This document shows, in pieces, positions 46,662 through 58,342 of a stretch of DNA of 64,000 nt (the stretch's first letter is position 1; each line of letters starts with the position of its first letter). The stretch is taken from the NCBI GenBank assembly GCA_020631735.1, contig CM036188.1, forward strand, positions 13,434,214 to 13,498,213, given 5' to 3'. The notes below the pieces were generated by a model. That model was given only the letters and a program-made list of their open reading frames with translations. It was not told the DNA's origin and did not search any database. The position numbers were made by a program, and so were the translations under genes. The stretch is from Saccharum officinarum. Taxonomy: Eukaryota > Streptophyta > Magnoliopsida > Poales > Poaceae.

Positions 46662-46752
46662 CTCCCTCTGTCCCTTAATATGTGTCTCTAAAAAACCGTG
46701 TTTCTCTCACAAACACGTTTCCCGGACGACACTTAAAAGGAGACCGAGGGAG
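46662..46752. mobile_element. Stowaway MITE, 91 bp, TA target duplication, in the same intron
   Basis: Termini CTCCCTCTGTCCCTTAATAT and its inverse (TTAAAAGGAGACCGAGGGAG) lie between TA at 46660-46661 and 46753-46754. It is the shortest Stowaway here and sits 128 bp before the DUF6598 acceptor. Confidence 0.88.
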
Positions 46753-48799
46753 TACGTAGCAGTGAATTAGTCTATTCGCATAAAAGAAATAGTGTAACCC
46801 TCAACGTGTAATGAAAACGCTTATGCTGTGGGTGTCCACGCGTCCTCTTGTAATATTAACCAAGCATTCCATGCTTGTAGGGAATGACTGATTTGGTGCT
46901 GACCGGACCTTGCACAAGTATCTCTGCGTTCGGGTGCTTTGCCATTAAAATTGACATCCCATCAGGAGCAGCTGCAGGTAGCACCAAAGGTAATGGCGGT
47001 GGTTCCATTAAATGGGAATGGGATTGCTATGACCCAGAGTACGCTGAAGAAGTTGACAAACCACCCGTGACTCGGACCATAAGCTCTTCAGGCCCCGGCC
47101 GCAACGTTGAGGTCACATATGCAGTGATGTCCAACGCCCTGGAGGCCACAGTGCTGGTGAAGCTGCGGACCAAACATGGGGACAGTCCTCGTACCGTCCA
47201 TGGTAATATCACCGCACGCATCGGTGACTTCAAAGATCGGATCATCCTCTTTAGACGTACACAGGGGATGGGTCAGCGTTTATCTCCTACTGACTCGAAT
47301 GTTCGTCAGCTAACGTGGTACCTTAAGCTGGCCAGGAATGTGGTTGCGGTGCCATGTGGTCAGATGCTTCACATAGAGATGCACCTGAACATTGAAACTC
47401 CCAACAACCAAGTGGTTAGTAATAATCCGCGTTTCAATAATAATGTTATCCTCAGCTTCCACGAGAGTGGCCGTTTGAGTCAACGTTGCAAACTGGACGA
47501 CGATGATGAACTTGAAGTGAACGTAGCCTGGTACCCAGATTATTTTAGTGCTTCCTCAGGAATTCGACCAGGGGAGGTACACACTGAAAACGATATTGCT
47601 GAGCACTAGTTGCTGGGGCAAACGTTCAACACAATTATTTCTTATGTTTTCCTTTTGTTTTCTTTTTAACTAATCATCAGATATGTCATATGTGGTCTTT
47701 TGCTTGATCACTACTACTACATATGTACTGCAGATGGAATTCGACAGGCAGCCACGGCAACCTGACATATCGTACAAGGTTGGGGATGATGCAGAAGGGT
47801 TCAGTAGATTCATCACTGAGCTGCGTAGATTGGTGACGGAGCACCCACGCTGCAAGGATCTCATGGCCGATCATCCAGAACTCTCCTCCACACCTAACCA
47901 CCCAGTGCTCCGCAATGGACGTCGTATAACAAGACGAATCAAACCAGAAAGGTTGTTTCACATCAAACTGGAAGCGGGGGAGGGCGTGAAAACGTCGTCG
48001 ATAACCCTATTCATGCGGGATGACAACTTGGACGTAATAGGCTTCATCAACAAGAATGGACATTGCTACGAGCTTGCCGACGGCCAGACTAGTACTGTCT
48101 CTCAGCAGCTCCCATCAGAATATGAACCAAAGTTTCTTCGCTGGGGCCTGGATTGTAGAAACTGGGTCCTGGACACCACGAGGCTGGGCAACAATTTTGC
48201 GGCAGACGCCGTGCGCGTGCTTTCGAGCTTCCCAGATGTGGCAGATGGTGACAACCCAAGGCTGGCGCTGCTGGGCCTGAGTGTCATGGTCTGCAATTCT
48301 GCGAGGATGAATCCTGTCCACGACGCCATTGCACGTGGGTGGAAACACGGGACGACGGTACTCACCAAGCAACTGATGGATAACAGACGGAGTTATTGGC
48401 TAGAAATATCAGCAGCACTGCTTGACTGGAGGGATCACGCCTACCAAGGATGGCCTCAAAATGGGGAGCTCGAGAAAATCGGAATCAGGAGCCCAGAAGA
48501 TGCACTAAAAGTTGTCCCCCTTGTGTTCAATGATGAGGATCGCATATACCCGCCGACGCCGTACTAGACCTCGTCGACCATCGTACGTGCATATACAACA
48601 TATATACCGCTTCGCTACATTATGTTATTTGCCCAATGAGGTACCTTTTCCTTTTTTTTCTACTTTTATTTGCTTTACACTAAATAAATAAATCATGTCG
48701 TCCAGATGTGATGGGTGTGAGTATTTCAGCTAGTTCTTGTTCTGATTCTGTTTTCAGTTTTTATAGGTAGAAATCCTCCGCTGATCCTCGAACTTTACT

Positions 48800-49100
48800 C
48801 GGTAGGGATGAAAACAGGATAGAAAAATCCTGCTCCAACCGATTCCGTATCCATATTTTCCCACCCGTATTTTGTTCTCTCAGGAAAAATCCAAATACAG
48901 GACGGAACCAGGAAAACGGGACTGGTGCATTCTGATTTCTCAATACAGGACGGAACCAGGCACAGCTTAATAAAACGGGACTGGAAATAGTTGACGCATT
49001 CTCCTGACCGTTTTAATGAAAACGGGACTGAAAATAGTTGAGGCATTCTTTTGACTGTTTTGCCAGTACTCGTATTTTATACACAGGAATTCCCGCCAGC
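48800..49100. mobile_element. hAT-like MITE relic
   Basis: A left end TAGGGATGAAAACAGGATAG matches the terminus of the hAT element at 20989. CAGGACGGAACCAGG and AAAACGGGACTG repeats follow. The right end is not clear (AGCGTTCCCATTC near 49096 is only loosely similar), so it is a truncated or diverged copy. Confidence 0.55.
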
Positions 49101-49117
49101 GTTCCCATTCTTTTTAA

Positions 49118-49362
49118 GCCCAGTTTAGTTTCCAGAAAATTTTGCAAAATTTTTCAGATTCCCCATCATATCGAATCTTTGGACACATGCATGAAGCATT
49201 AAATATAGATAAAAAATAAAACTAATTACACAGTTTAGACGAAATGGACGAGACGAATCTTTTAAGCCTAATTAGACATGATTGAACAATATTTGTCAAA
49301 TAACAACGAAAAACGCTACAGTATCATTTTGCCAAATTTTTCGGAACTAAACCTGCCCTTAG
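49118..49362. mobile_element. MITE of an Andropogoneae-type family
   Basis: Inverted ends TTTAGTTTCCAGAAAATTTT and CCAAATTTTTCGGAACTAAA flank an interior with CAGATTCCCCATCATATCGA, GCATGAAGCATTAAATATAG and AGACGAATCTTTTAAGCCTA. I recall this sequence as a high-copy sorghum MITE; that is from memory, not a search. Confidence 0.75.
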
Positions 49363-49399
49363 TCGCTGCCAGCTTGCTGCTAGGCTAGATCACCCAGGG

Positions 49400-50830
49400 T
49401 CCGTTCTGAGATAATACTACCTAAGCACATGTGAGCTGCTTTCACTTTGCAACTTGTGCGTGTCTGATTTTAAAAAAAAAAACTTTTGCGTGGAAGCTTC
49501 ATGCGCTCGGGCTCTCGGCAGCACGGCCTCAGCCAGTAGCTTCGTGTGGGCTGTGGCACGGTTCGCCCCATTCGATGAATAGCACAGCATTCAGCAGGGA
49601 AAGTACATCTCTATGCCTTCATAGTCCGATCAAGTTTGGCCGTTTCTGTCATTTAATTTGTTCTTGTTTTCCATTTTATTTTTTTTCTTCGTGATGATTA
49701 AAAAATAATATTTTATGTGCCATTTGTTCCATAGTGTTATCTACCCCTCAGTTTCAAATTGTAAGTCATGTTTTGTCTTTTGTAGATACTTCCTATACGG
49801 TAATACTGGCAAGCATGCGTCCGTCCGCCTGGAATCTCCGTTGGTGGGCCATGACGCCAGCCCAACTACTCCCTTCTATCCGCTCTGGAGTTTCTCAAAA
49901 AAATCCTCTCGTCCAGTGGCTCCTATCCTCTCGTCCACTCGCTCGTATCCGCTCTAGGGGCAATGGCCACTGCGAGGACTAGGCGTGAGGCACCCGCAGC
50001 GTCCTCCACCGCCCAGGCGTGGAGCGGTGCGGCTTGCCGCCTCCGAGGCGCAGCGCTCAGCCGCTGGCCCTGCCAGGCGCGGCAACGTGCGGCTGCCTTC
50101 TGCCATGCGGTTGCTGCCTCCCCACCGTGTCGCAGAGCCGTCGTCACCGGGCCGCTGCCTCCGGTGAACTCCACACGCCGACGAGCCTCCATTCTCCCAA
50201 GCAGTGAGGAGATATTACACTGAAAGTGCATGTTACAAGCTTATGTTTCAAATATATGTTGCAAGTGTTTCATACGGATGTTGCAAAAATAAATCAGGAT
50301 GTTACATATATTATAATGATTGTACAGTGTGTTGCAAGCGTATGTTCCTAATATTTCATTTTTCAGATGTATGTTACAAGTATGTTTATCTAAATGTTGC
50401 ATATATTTCACACATATGTTGCAAGTGTTTTATCTGGATGTTGCGTATGTTTGCAATGGTTTTCAAGTGTTTTTGGGTGTTTCTGCAAGTGTTTTAGAAG
50501 CACATTTCAAGTGTTTCATCTGTCTTCTTTTGTTTGTTGCAAGTGTTGCATCCGAATATTTCAATAGTAGATCGGGTGTTGCACATGGAATGCGCGTGGG
50601 AAGTGGAAGAGGGCGCGAGCGGTCCTTGCGCAGGCGACGTCCGGGCGGCGCAGGCCCCCGTGTGGGCGCGCAAAACGCAGGCGTGGGTGGGCGATTTCCA
50701 GGCAGCGCGGGCCCTGCTTGGACAAGCGAAACAGGAGCACGAAAACGGACTGCAGCCGCGAGCGTCCGGGCGCGGGCATCCCTCCGGACATCCAAGCGCT
50801 AGCAGCGCCGTTTCCTATATACATAATATA
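49400..50830. repeat. Repeat region with degenerate GTTGCAAGTGTTT units and GC islands
   Basis: Between 50200 and 50570 a unit of about 40 bp, ATGTTGCAAGTGTTT(C/T)ATC, recurs about ten times with much change. It is flanked by GC-rich blocks (49960-50170 and 50590-50810) with open frames on both strands but no domains. This layout matches a class of non-coding transposon common in grasses; I could not find its ends. Confidence 0.5.
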
Positions 50831-51067
50831 TATTTAGCTGCATAGCAAAGTCTATTTATCTAGATAGAAAAGACAGAACAATTTACAGTTTGGAATAGAG
50901 TGTTTTCTATTGTACATTGGTGCCATTTGTCTCTCTCTCTACCATGTATAGTTTTATCCCTTGCGTTGAATTGAACATTTGGAGTTAGGGTTTAACTTAT
51001 CAATGATATAAAAATATAGAACCGATAGTTTAGTATTATCGACTATTAAGGCCGATACAAAACCGGA

Positions 51068-52065
51068 TGACGAGAGTCTAATATAGGGGTATGTTAAGTC
51101 CCCGGGAGAAGGGAAGCCGACCAACAGACCCCCCGACCGATCTCACAGATCGCCCGGGGGCTCGGGGGCTATACCCATCAAGTACACTCGCACACCCTCT
51201 GGAAGGAGTCAGGGAGAGCCCGAGCACGCCCTTGGCCGCTGCTCAAGGATCAGGGGCTCGCCAGGGCCCTGGACTACCTAGCGACAGCAACCCGAGCCTA
51301 ACTCCAACCTAGCGCATACCTGGGCCAGTGCTCAGGTGACGAACCGACGTCCTGAGCCATGGACACCTGGCGTGACACAATAGGACAAGGCGCTTCACCA
51401 GCTCTAGGGGTGAAGGGCTCTAGGGCCCATTCGTTAGCCCCTCTAGGTGGGAGCTTCTTGCCAGCCAAGGAAGCCTCGAGAAGGTTCACCCAGGGGAGGC
51501 TGCGCCGCAGCAAACAGCTCCTGATGGTCAAGAGCCAGAATGGGGCAGTGGCGTTAGGTGGAGGTTGCAGCTCTTTCGACTCCTCTCTACATGACAAGGC
51601 GAGGTCCATCCACGCCGCGGCAAGGCACTCATGCACCCAGTGCATAGGCCATAGACTAGAACCCAAACTAACTTGTACATCGGCCCTCCTCGGGATATAA
51701 CAGGAGGGACGAATCCTGTAGAAGGGGGAAAAGAGAGGAAGATGAATCCCAAACGATCCCCATGAGAACTAGAGAACCTTAGCTAAAGAAGGCCGATTTT
51801 TTACTTGCTAAGGAAGAACACTGACGAACACTAGGATAGCACTGAGCGTTCCCCTACCAAACGCTCCCAATTTCCACTGTTGTAATCCCCATTGGGCACT
51901 CCTTAACGCGAAGATCACTATACTGCTGGACTAGGGCTCAGAAACCCGAACCAGGATAAATTGTTGTGTCCATTGCGTGTTCTTGAGTGTCCGAGTCACT
52001 GGAGACCCACACATCGACTTCCGACGCAACCATGATGCTCACCGTGGTTACGAATTTGCAATAGT
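51068..52065 (+). mobile_element. LTR-like relic, same family as 19121-20277
   Basis: It begins near TATGTTAAGTCCCCGGGAG, then GACCCCCCGACCGATC and GGGGGCTCGGGGGCTATACC, and closes with CCCGAACCAGGATAAATTGT and TGTCCATTGCGTGTTC. It is the same order of motifs as the minus-oriented copy in the LINE. The region after it (52065-52270) could be retroelement internal sequence. No gag-pol is seen. Confidence 0.55.
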
Positions 52066-52274
52066 TGACACGCCAAGTAGGGGAGCGCGTCTATGTCATC
52101 ACAGCTCTACGGTGGCCAGATCCACCCGCCTCGTCACCGGATCAGGTGGCGTCAACCCAGAAGGTGGTGTGCGCTTCTCCGGCGAGGTCATCGTTGTTGT
52201 TGGCGCCTTCGCCCCCAGCCAAGTTTTCAACTTTGGAAGTTTGGCCTACATCGCCGACTGCAGCTGCGAACTTC

Positions 52275-53452
52275 CACTACAAGAAATCTTAGGATCTATG
52301 ACGATTTGTTATCATCATAAATTCTGGTATTTTTGTCATAGCAGTTGTACTTATGACGACTGCATGACGAAGAACCATCCGTCGTAGATCATGCGTGGTA
52401 AACCTTGTTTAGTGATGACAGCATAATTTTTCATCATAAATTTTATGACGACCCGTTTACAAAGTTGTCACTAAATGCCTTATGGCCTGGCTAGGCCCAT
52501 GTACTAAGCAGGCTATAACTGGACCAAATATAATTGTGGGCCTAATTAATTATATGCCAAGCCCATTTACAGAATAAAATTGACACCAATTTCTAGGCCA
52601 AAATCTATTTTGCAGCCTGTATATTTAGTGGGTCAAAAACAAGCCAAAATTTAGTACGAATAAATTAAACAGCCCATTTCATTATGTAGAGAAAAGTAGC
52701 CCATTTCAGCATCCATTACATAATCAGCCCATTTCAACATCCATTACATATATAATCTGTACATTCATCAATCACGGCCCTTACACATTATTAAATTAAC
52801 AGACAAATAAGCCCAACAATCAAATGCATTCCAAAAACATAAACAGTACATAAGTTTTGTGTCAATTATCAATCATTACATTCATTGCCTTCAGATCACC
52901 CAGATTCAAATTCGTAATAGAGAACATTTGGCTTCATTGCATGGCAAAGCTAACGGCATTTTTCTCTCCACTCCTTGTGATAAGAACACTTTTCTCACCA
53001 TCCACTCCTTGTGCTTTGGTAGATGAATTAGAAGTGATTAGAACACGGATTAGCATAATCTAGCTATAAGCCACAAGTGGTAAAATATATAAAAAAATGG
53101 AAGTCGAATGAAATAGGATAAAAAAAAGTTTGAGATAGACTACCATGCAAGAGTTCTGTTTTAGCATTGCTAAGCAGAGATGGTACAAAAAATAAGGGGA
53201 ATTAATCTATACAGGTTGCCACAAGATATGTAAATATGGGAACTATAAATCAGCATTTGCACTGTGCGGAGGCTCAGTACAAGATAACCAATGTAGGAAC
53301 TATGCGGAGGCTCAGTACATGATAACAAGAGTCAACCACAGCAAAACAGAGAAACCATCACCAAATGTAACTTGTGAATTCTCTCCCCAACAGCAGCAAA
53401 ATGGGAGATCGAGGTGTGCAAAAACTAAAGAGGGGTCATCACGAGGCCTTAC
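52275..53452. mobile_element. One end of a CACTA element
   Basis: CACTACAAGAAATCTTAGGA at 52275 followed by repeated TATGACGA / CATCATAA motifs (52300-52460) is a typical CACTA terminus with subterminal repeats. No matching inverted TAGTG end was found, so the other end is lost or hidden beyond later insertions. The rest, to 53452, is AT-rich with short CATTTCA.CATCCATTACAT repeats and no gene. Confidence 0.6.
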
Positions 53453-56400
53453 TGTAACAGAACCGTCCAAATTATAAGAACGTAAGTACAAAAACAATCA
53501 CCGCAGTGATCAAATTCCTGTACTTAAGCTCTCATAATCCCGGTAGTCCGGAAATCTCGAAGGATTTCAAACAACTCTCGACATACAAACCAAGACTGTA
53601 GTGATTCAACACAAAACATCATTCATTACAACATTTCACAAGTGGCATACGGATTACATCCATCGGAGTTCAAATAAAATATTACAAACCAAGTTCAAAC
53701 TTTGAGGAAGCAACATAGTTTAGTACATAACTTCATAGTTCAAATACATTGCCAGAATAACGGTCAGGTCCCACAAAAGCATCTTCAGGTACAAGAACTA
53801 GGAGAGACCGTGCCCAACGGTCTAGTCTTCATCCCCAGCCGGGAGAAGGCAATACTTGCAGCAACCAAAGTAGAATTAGTCATCTGCAACAGGTGGGAAA
53901 TAAACCCTGAGTACGAGAAGGTATTCAGCTAGACTTACCTGACAAAACCAGAAATAAAGGACACTAAGGATCATGCAAGGCTTATGAGGTGGGCTAACTT
54001 GACACAGTTGCATAAAAGAGCTTATGAAAGTAGGGACCAATTTAAACTTAGCATCAAGTTTATCATCATTTACCTGTCCACTAGATTAGCACCTGTACTA
54101 GAGCAATCACTTATTAGGAGCAAACAATATTAACCATAGCAGGTATAATAAGGTTGTCATCATCATATCATCATTCCTGAACCATCATGTTATTTAGTGT
54201 ATCTACTTTGGAGATAAGCCCGTCAAGTTCTCACTAACCGGTGAGAGACGACGACTCGAATCGAATTACAACTCAGCTGAGGGGGCATTCCTAACTCTCA
54301 CCCTGGCATACTTTGCAAAGGTAGCCGTGGGTCACCTTTGGTATAACTCAAGAACCAAATTCACGGGTTCGATCAGTGCCGGCACTATCAGGGATTACCC
54401 TTCTGCCAGGACGATCAGGACTTTTAAATCACCTGCCCTTGGACTCACGCCTACGGCTCCCTTCCGAGGCGTACTTTATACTTATCGACTCTCGCCCTGA
54501 GTTGAGCTACTCGAATTCGCGGTCAAACACTTGGGCCCGGGCAGCTAAGAGAGAGGCATGCGTTCAACATGACAAAGAAATGCTCCAAGATTCAGTCCTT
54601 AATCGACATAGACGGAGTCACTGCAAACCAGCAAGCCTCCGCCTGGTCTTTCTTTCAAGTTAAGACAGGTTCTTTTCCACGATAGCAAATATAGTCAACC
54701 GTGCCATATGTATTTCCTATAGCTCGCAGGTGACAGGTAATCACTACACGAACCTGAGCTACATAGGATTCAGGGTATCAATATCTGGACAAGGATTGGA
54801 TAACCAATGCAGCAAGTGTTTGCATCCAACACCTAAACTTAATGCAACAATATATATGTAACAATAGTACTTTAATTGCATTTCTGAAATTAAGAGGCTT
54901 AGTATGCTTCGGGGCTTGCCTTTCACAAAGTTGCACGGACGATGCTCCGGGCACTCAACGGCGACCTCGTCTGGCACTTCTCCTGAGGGCTGCACCTCCT
55001 GAACCTCCGGTGTTGGCTGCTGCTCCTCGCTCGGGTCCTCGAATTCCAGCAGTGTCACTCCTTCCGGTACACCTATTGCATGCATGTGCACAAGATAAAT
55101 ATCATAGATGCATAAAGAATGACATGATGCTCATGATGAATGGATAACAGTAAGTATTTAACGAAAACATTACTGGACACTCGTTTACCGATTAAGAATA
55201 GCTCTATTCAAATCACTTTAAAACATTTATCTAACTCAACTCGAAGAACAAGATCAACTTACCTAATTTGCATAACCTAAGATAAAGATGCTCATCTTCA
55301 GTTAAAGGCCTAACACCTAGGAACATTACCACACGCTTAGGAAGAGTAAAGGCATACTTAAATCAAAAACTCAGGTTTCATTTGCAAAAGAGCAGTTCCT
55401 TAATTCAATCACAACAGGAGTTCTATAAATTCAAATGACTTGAAAGAGGACATTCTGGAAAGCTTATGAAATTCTCTACAAACCATTTATAAACATCCAA
55501 GCATGATTCTTACATTAACCAATCTGAATTCAAGTAATCACAGAATCTGTCCCTAAGTGGCATATTTACCAAATTAAATATTCAGCGATGATGCAAAAGC
55601 ATAATTGGGCCAAACCAAGTGTACCAACTGGTAGTGCATAATAGAAGAACATCAGAAAGTATAGTACCAAGTTCTAAATAATTTATTTAATACCATTTTC
55701 TAATTTATTTAGTTAATTAGTTGATTAAAGCAATATATAGTAAACCTATTCAGAAAAATCTGCAAAAATTACAGTATCTATCTGATGCTTCGTATAGACC
55801 ACCCTAAAAATTTCAAAGCAATTGGACAAGCAGAACTTGCTGCATCAAAAATAATAGATGACATGTCTATTTCTAGCGTAAATAGGAAACCCTATTGAAA
55901 TGTGTCGAACAATAGATTTCATATTTTTCCTAGTATCATTCTAGCCTAAGAACAACACTCCCCAAATTTTACCTTTACTGGATCTATGGAAAAATTATGA
56001 AAATTCACACAAGATCCATTCAAACAAATAAGAGAAATACATAACTCCTACATACAATGTCCAAAATGTATGAAAATTTAACTACAAGCTATTCATGATA
56101 TTATCAGTCCACCATAAAAATTTTATGCCATTTGGAACTACACAGAAAAAGATATAATTACCCCTATTTCCCACATGAATAAAAGAGATAATTAGTAACC
56201 CTATTTTGCATAACAGAACAAGTCACATATTATATTTTTAATATAAACTAGACATTACCAGGAACTCAACAAAATTGGAACCACATCATTTGAATCTACG
56301 AATCAAGAGATATTCATTTTTGAATCTATACACAAATCTGTGAAAAAGAATAAAACGAAAACAATTTGGAAACCTAACCAACTACTGGGCCGGCTCGGGA

Positions 56401-58055
56401 AATCTCCGCGGCCTGCTACGTGCGCGTCCGCACACGTGCCAGCGCGGCCCAGAACGTGACGCGGCCGCTCACGCGGGCGGCCCGCGGCCGGTCTCTCGCC
56501 CGTGCGCGCGGCTGACGGCGTGACCCCACGGGTCAGAGAGAGAGACAGGGGAGGGAGAATGGCGATGGCGGTAGCTCGCCGCCGGCGGCAGCTCTGGTGA
56601 GGCCACGAGTACCAACGTGGTCACCTCACCCGTGCGCACCTAGGGGTGCCACTAATTGAGGCAATCGCAGCAGCTAGGAAGGATGGCGGTGGCCATGGCG
56701 GCACACGACCACGGGTTGGCCGGCTCCATGAGCATCAACAACCCTAACCGCATCTAAAGCATGGGAAAGAGGGGGTAGTAAGGAGCCCGAGCGGCACAGC
56801 CACATGCGAGCTCGACGGCGGCGGACATGGCGAGCCGGTGGAGCCGCCTTCACAGTGAGCTCTACCTGGGGAAAGAATGGCGGCTCGGTGCGGTCAAGGA
56901 CGCGTGTGGGCTCACGGTGGTGCTGTGTGTGAGCTTTGGGGTGCGGTGGCACGGTGGTTCACGCGCACGAGCTCGTCGGAGCTCGCGGTGGCGCGGTGTA
57001 GTGGAGACGACTAGGAAAATCGAAATGGCGAGAGTGAGGGAGGGTGAGCGAGGTTGGCCTGGCCTTCACATCGAACGCGCGCGCGACATGGAGACACTAG
57101 CCGGGCATGCACGCCACGCGGTGGCCAGTCTCTGCGCGCGGTCAGCCACAACGTTCACTGAACGTTACTGAAGTAACTGAATCGGCGTCCACAGGGAGTG
57201 ACTGACAGCGCCCTTTCAACGCCTCATAGCTCGTGATCTAGCCCGAGTTAGTGGTAGGTGGTAACAACAAATTTATAGAGCTATATGTGTACAACAATAT
57301 TGTCAATTGGAGCTTGGACTAGTTCGGCCTGGATTTGGAACTACAGAGCCCTAAAGTGGGGTACATTGAAACTGTAAGTCAGTTCATGACTTAGAAAAAA
57401 TTCTAAGTCTGAAATCAGCATGGAGACCAGACTTGTGGGCCCTGTTTGAGCATGTTCTAGCCATTTTCATGAGATGGTCAGATTGAGACTTTTGTTACTT
57501 GATAAATTAGCTACAACTTTGGTAAAGGTTGCACATCCATGCAAGGTCTCTAGGTTAGACTTTTTAATCAGTCAAACAGAGTCACTCTATAGGCCATTCT
57601 AAAGTCAAACCTCACCTAGAGGGCAATTTAGTCATTTTGGTCCACATGAACAATGTTCCATCAATTACCCTAAGTGTAGTTAAGGTGTATTAGACCATAA
57701 TTAACCACTCTAAACAAGTGCTACACCAACTTCTAAGAATCACATGTGATGAAACAACAAATCACTCCAATTACCCTAATGTTGCAAATCCATGTTTCAC
57801 ATGTTTCATGACTTTGTTGCAATTTTAAACTTGTCATATTACTCTACCATGTGGCCATGTTTCAAAATATGAGAAGCTCATGTTGCATTCACATGTTGCA
57901 CTAGCTACCATTCACAACAATCAAGTATGAAACAAACATAATAGAGAATGTTGCATATACATGTTTCAGTAACATTGGCATGATGAGATAGATGATGCAC
58001 ATGTATATGAAATGAAATGCAAATTTTGTGTGAGCCAAACACCTAGGGTGTTACA
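53453..58055 (-). mobile_element. 4.6-kb LTR-like element with CTTAC target duplication
   Basis: It starts TGTAACAGAACCG and ends ACCTAGGGTGTTACA, with the 5-bp duplication CTTAC at 53448-53452 and 58056-58060. TGTAACACC..., read from the right end, suggests minus orientation. The interior has no gag, protease or polymerase frames; it shows AT-rich DNA, a GC-rich patch at 56380-57180 and short ORFs without domains. It is either an unusually long solo LTR or a non-autonomous LTR element with lost coding region. A piece of it recurs at the right edge (63690-64000). Confidence 0.75.
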
Positions 58056-58060
58056 CTTAC

Positions 58061-58342
58061 CACACTTCGATTGGCCTCACCTCGTCCTGGAGATCCGACG
58101 CCTGCACAGGAGAGCGAGGGAACATGAGGTCAGATCCATCCGTGAGTGTGGAAAGAGAGAGATCGAGAGCAAGGCGCAGGGAAATCGGGAAACTAACATC
58201 CTGGTAGATGTGGTGGTTAACGGCCCAGTTGAGTGTTTCCTTGAGCGCCTCGCAGTAGAGTAGGTGCACTCGCTCCTTCCGCGCCGCCTGCTGCACCAGG
58301 TGCTGACGTTGTCGACGAGTGCTTCTCCATCTGCGCCGAAGG
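58061..58342 (-). other. Possible gene fragment with an 80-codon frame
   Basis: The minus frame (58296 to 58057) reads MQQAARKERVHLLYCEALKE, NWAVNHHIYQDVSFPI and LSTLTDGSDLMFPRSPVQAS. Composition is that of a real protein, with no low complexity, but I do not recognise it. It is cut by the 4.6-kb element on one side and an inverted-repeat element on the other, so it may be a captured or broken host exon. Confidence 0.3.

Larger units (their letters stand above)
44028..48567 (+). pseudogene. Block C/D: RIP, DUF6598-like, RIP; first RIP frameshifted
   Basis: Exon 44028-44982 opens at an ATCAG acceptor with the same GTCAAAATG start as block B. It encodes RIP-C, but four extra bases near 44115-44125 shift the frame and lead to TAA at 44157; the rest is open from 44122 (DDNLYVRGFVNKQGDSFEL, VSYKSLL, CETARMNP, DYVLKYGRMS) to VELLAMRADLGVVGTTIMVF. 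The intron 44983-46880 (phase 0) holds CACTA-3 and a Stowaway MITE. Exon 46881-47576 is a full DUF6598-like core (MTDLVLTGPCTSISAFGCFA, WEWDCYDPEY, LARNVVAVPCG). The intron 47577-47733 is phase 0. Exon 47734-48567 is RIP-D (YKVGDDAEGFSRFI, DDNLDVIGFINKNGHCYEL, CNSARMNP) and ends at TAG. RIP-C lacks the Trp (Leu); RIP-D lacks the catalytic Glu (Asn) and both Tyr. A shorter product starting after the frameshift is conceivable. Confidence 0.78.

Noticed and set aside
56380..57180. GC-rich frames within the 4.6-kb element
   Set aside because: Open in several frames, no domain, and biased base composition alone explains them.
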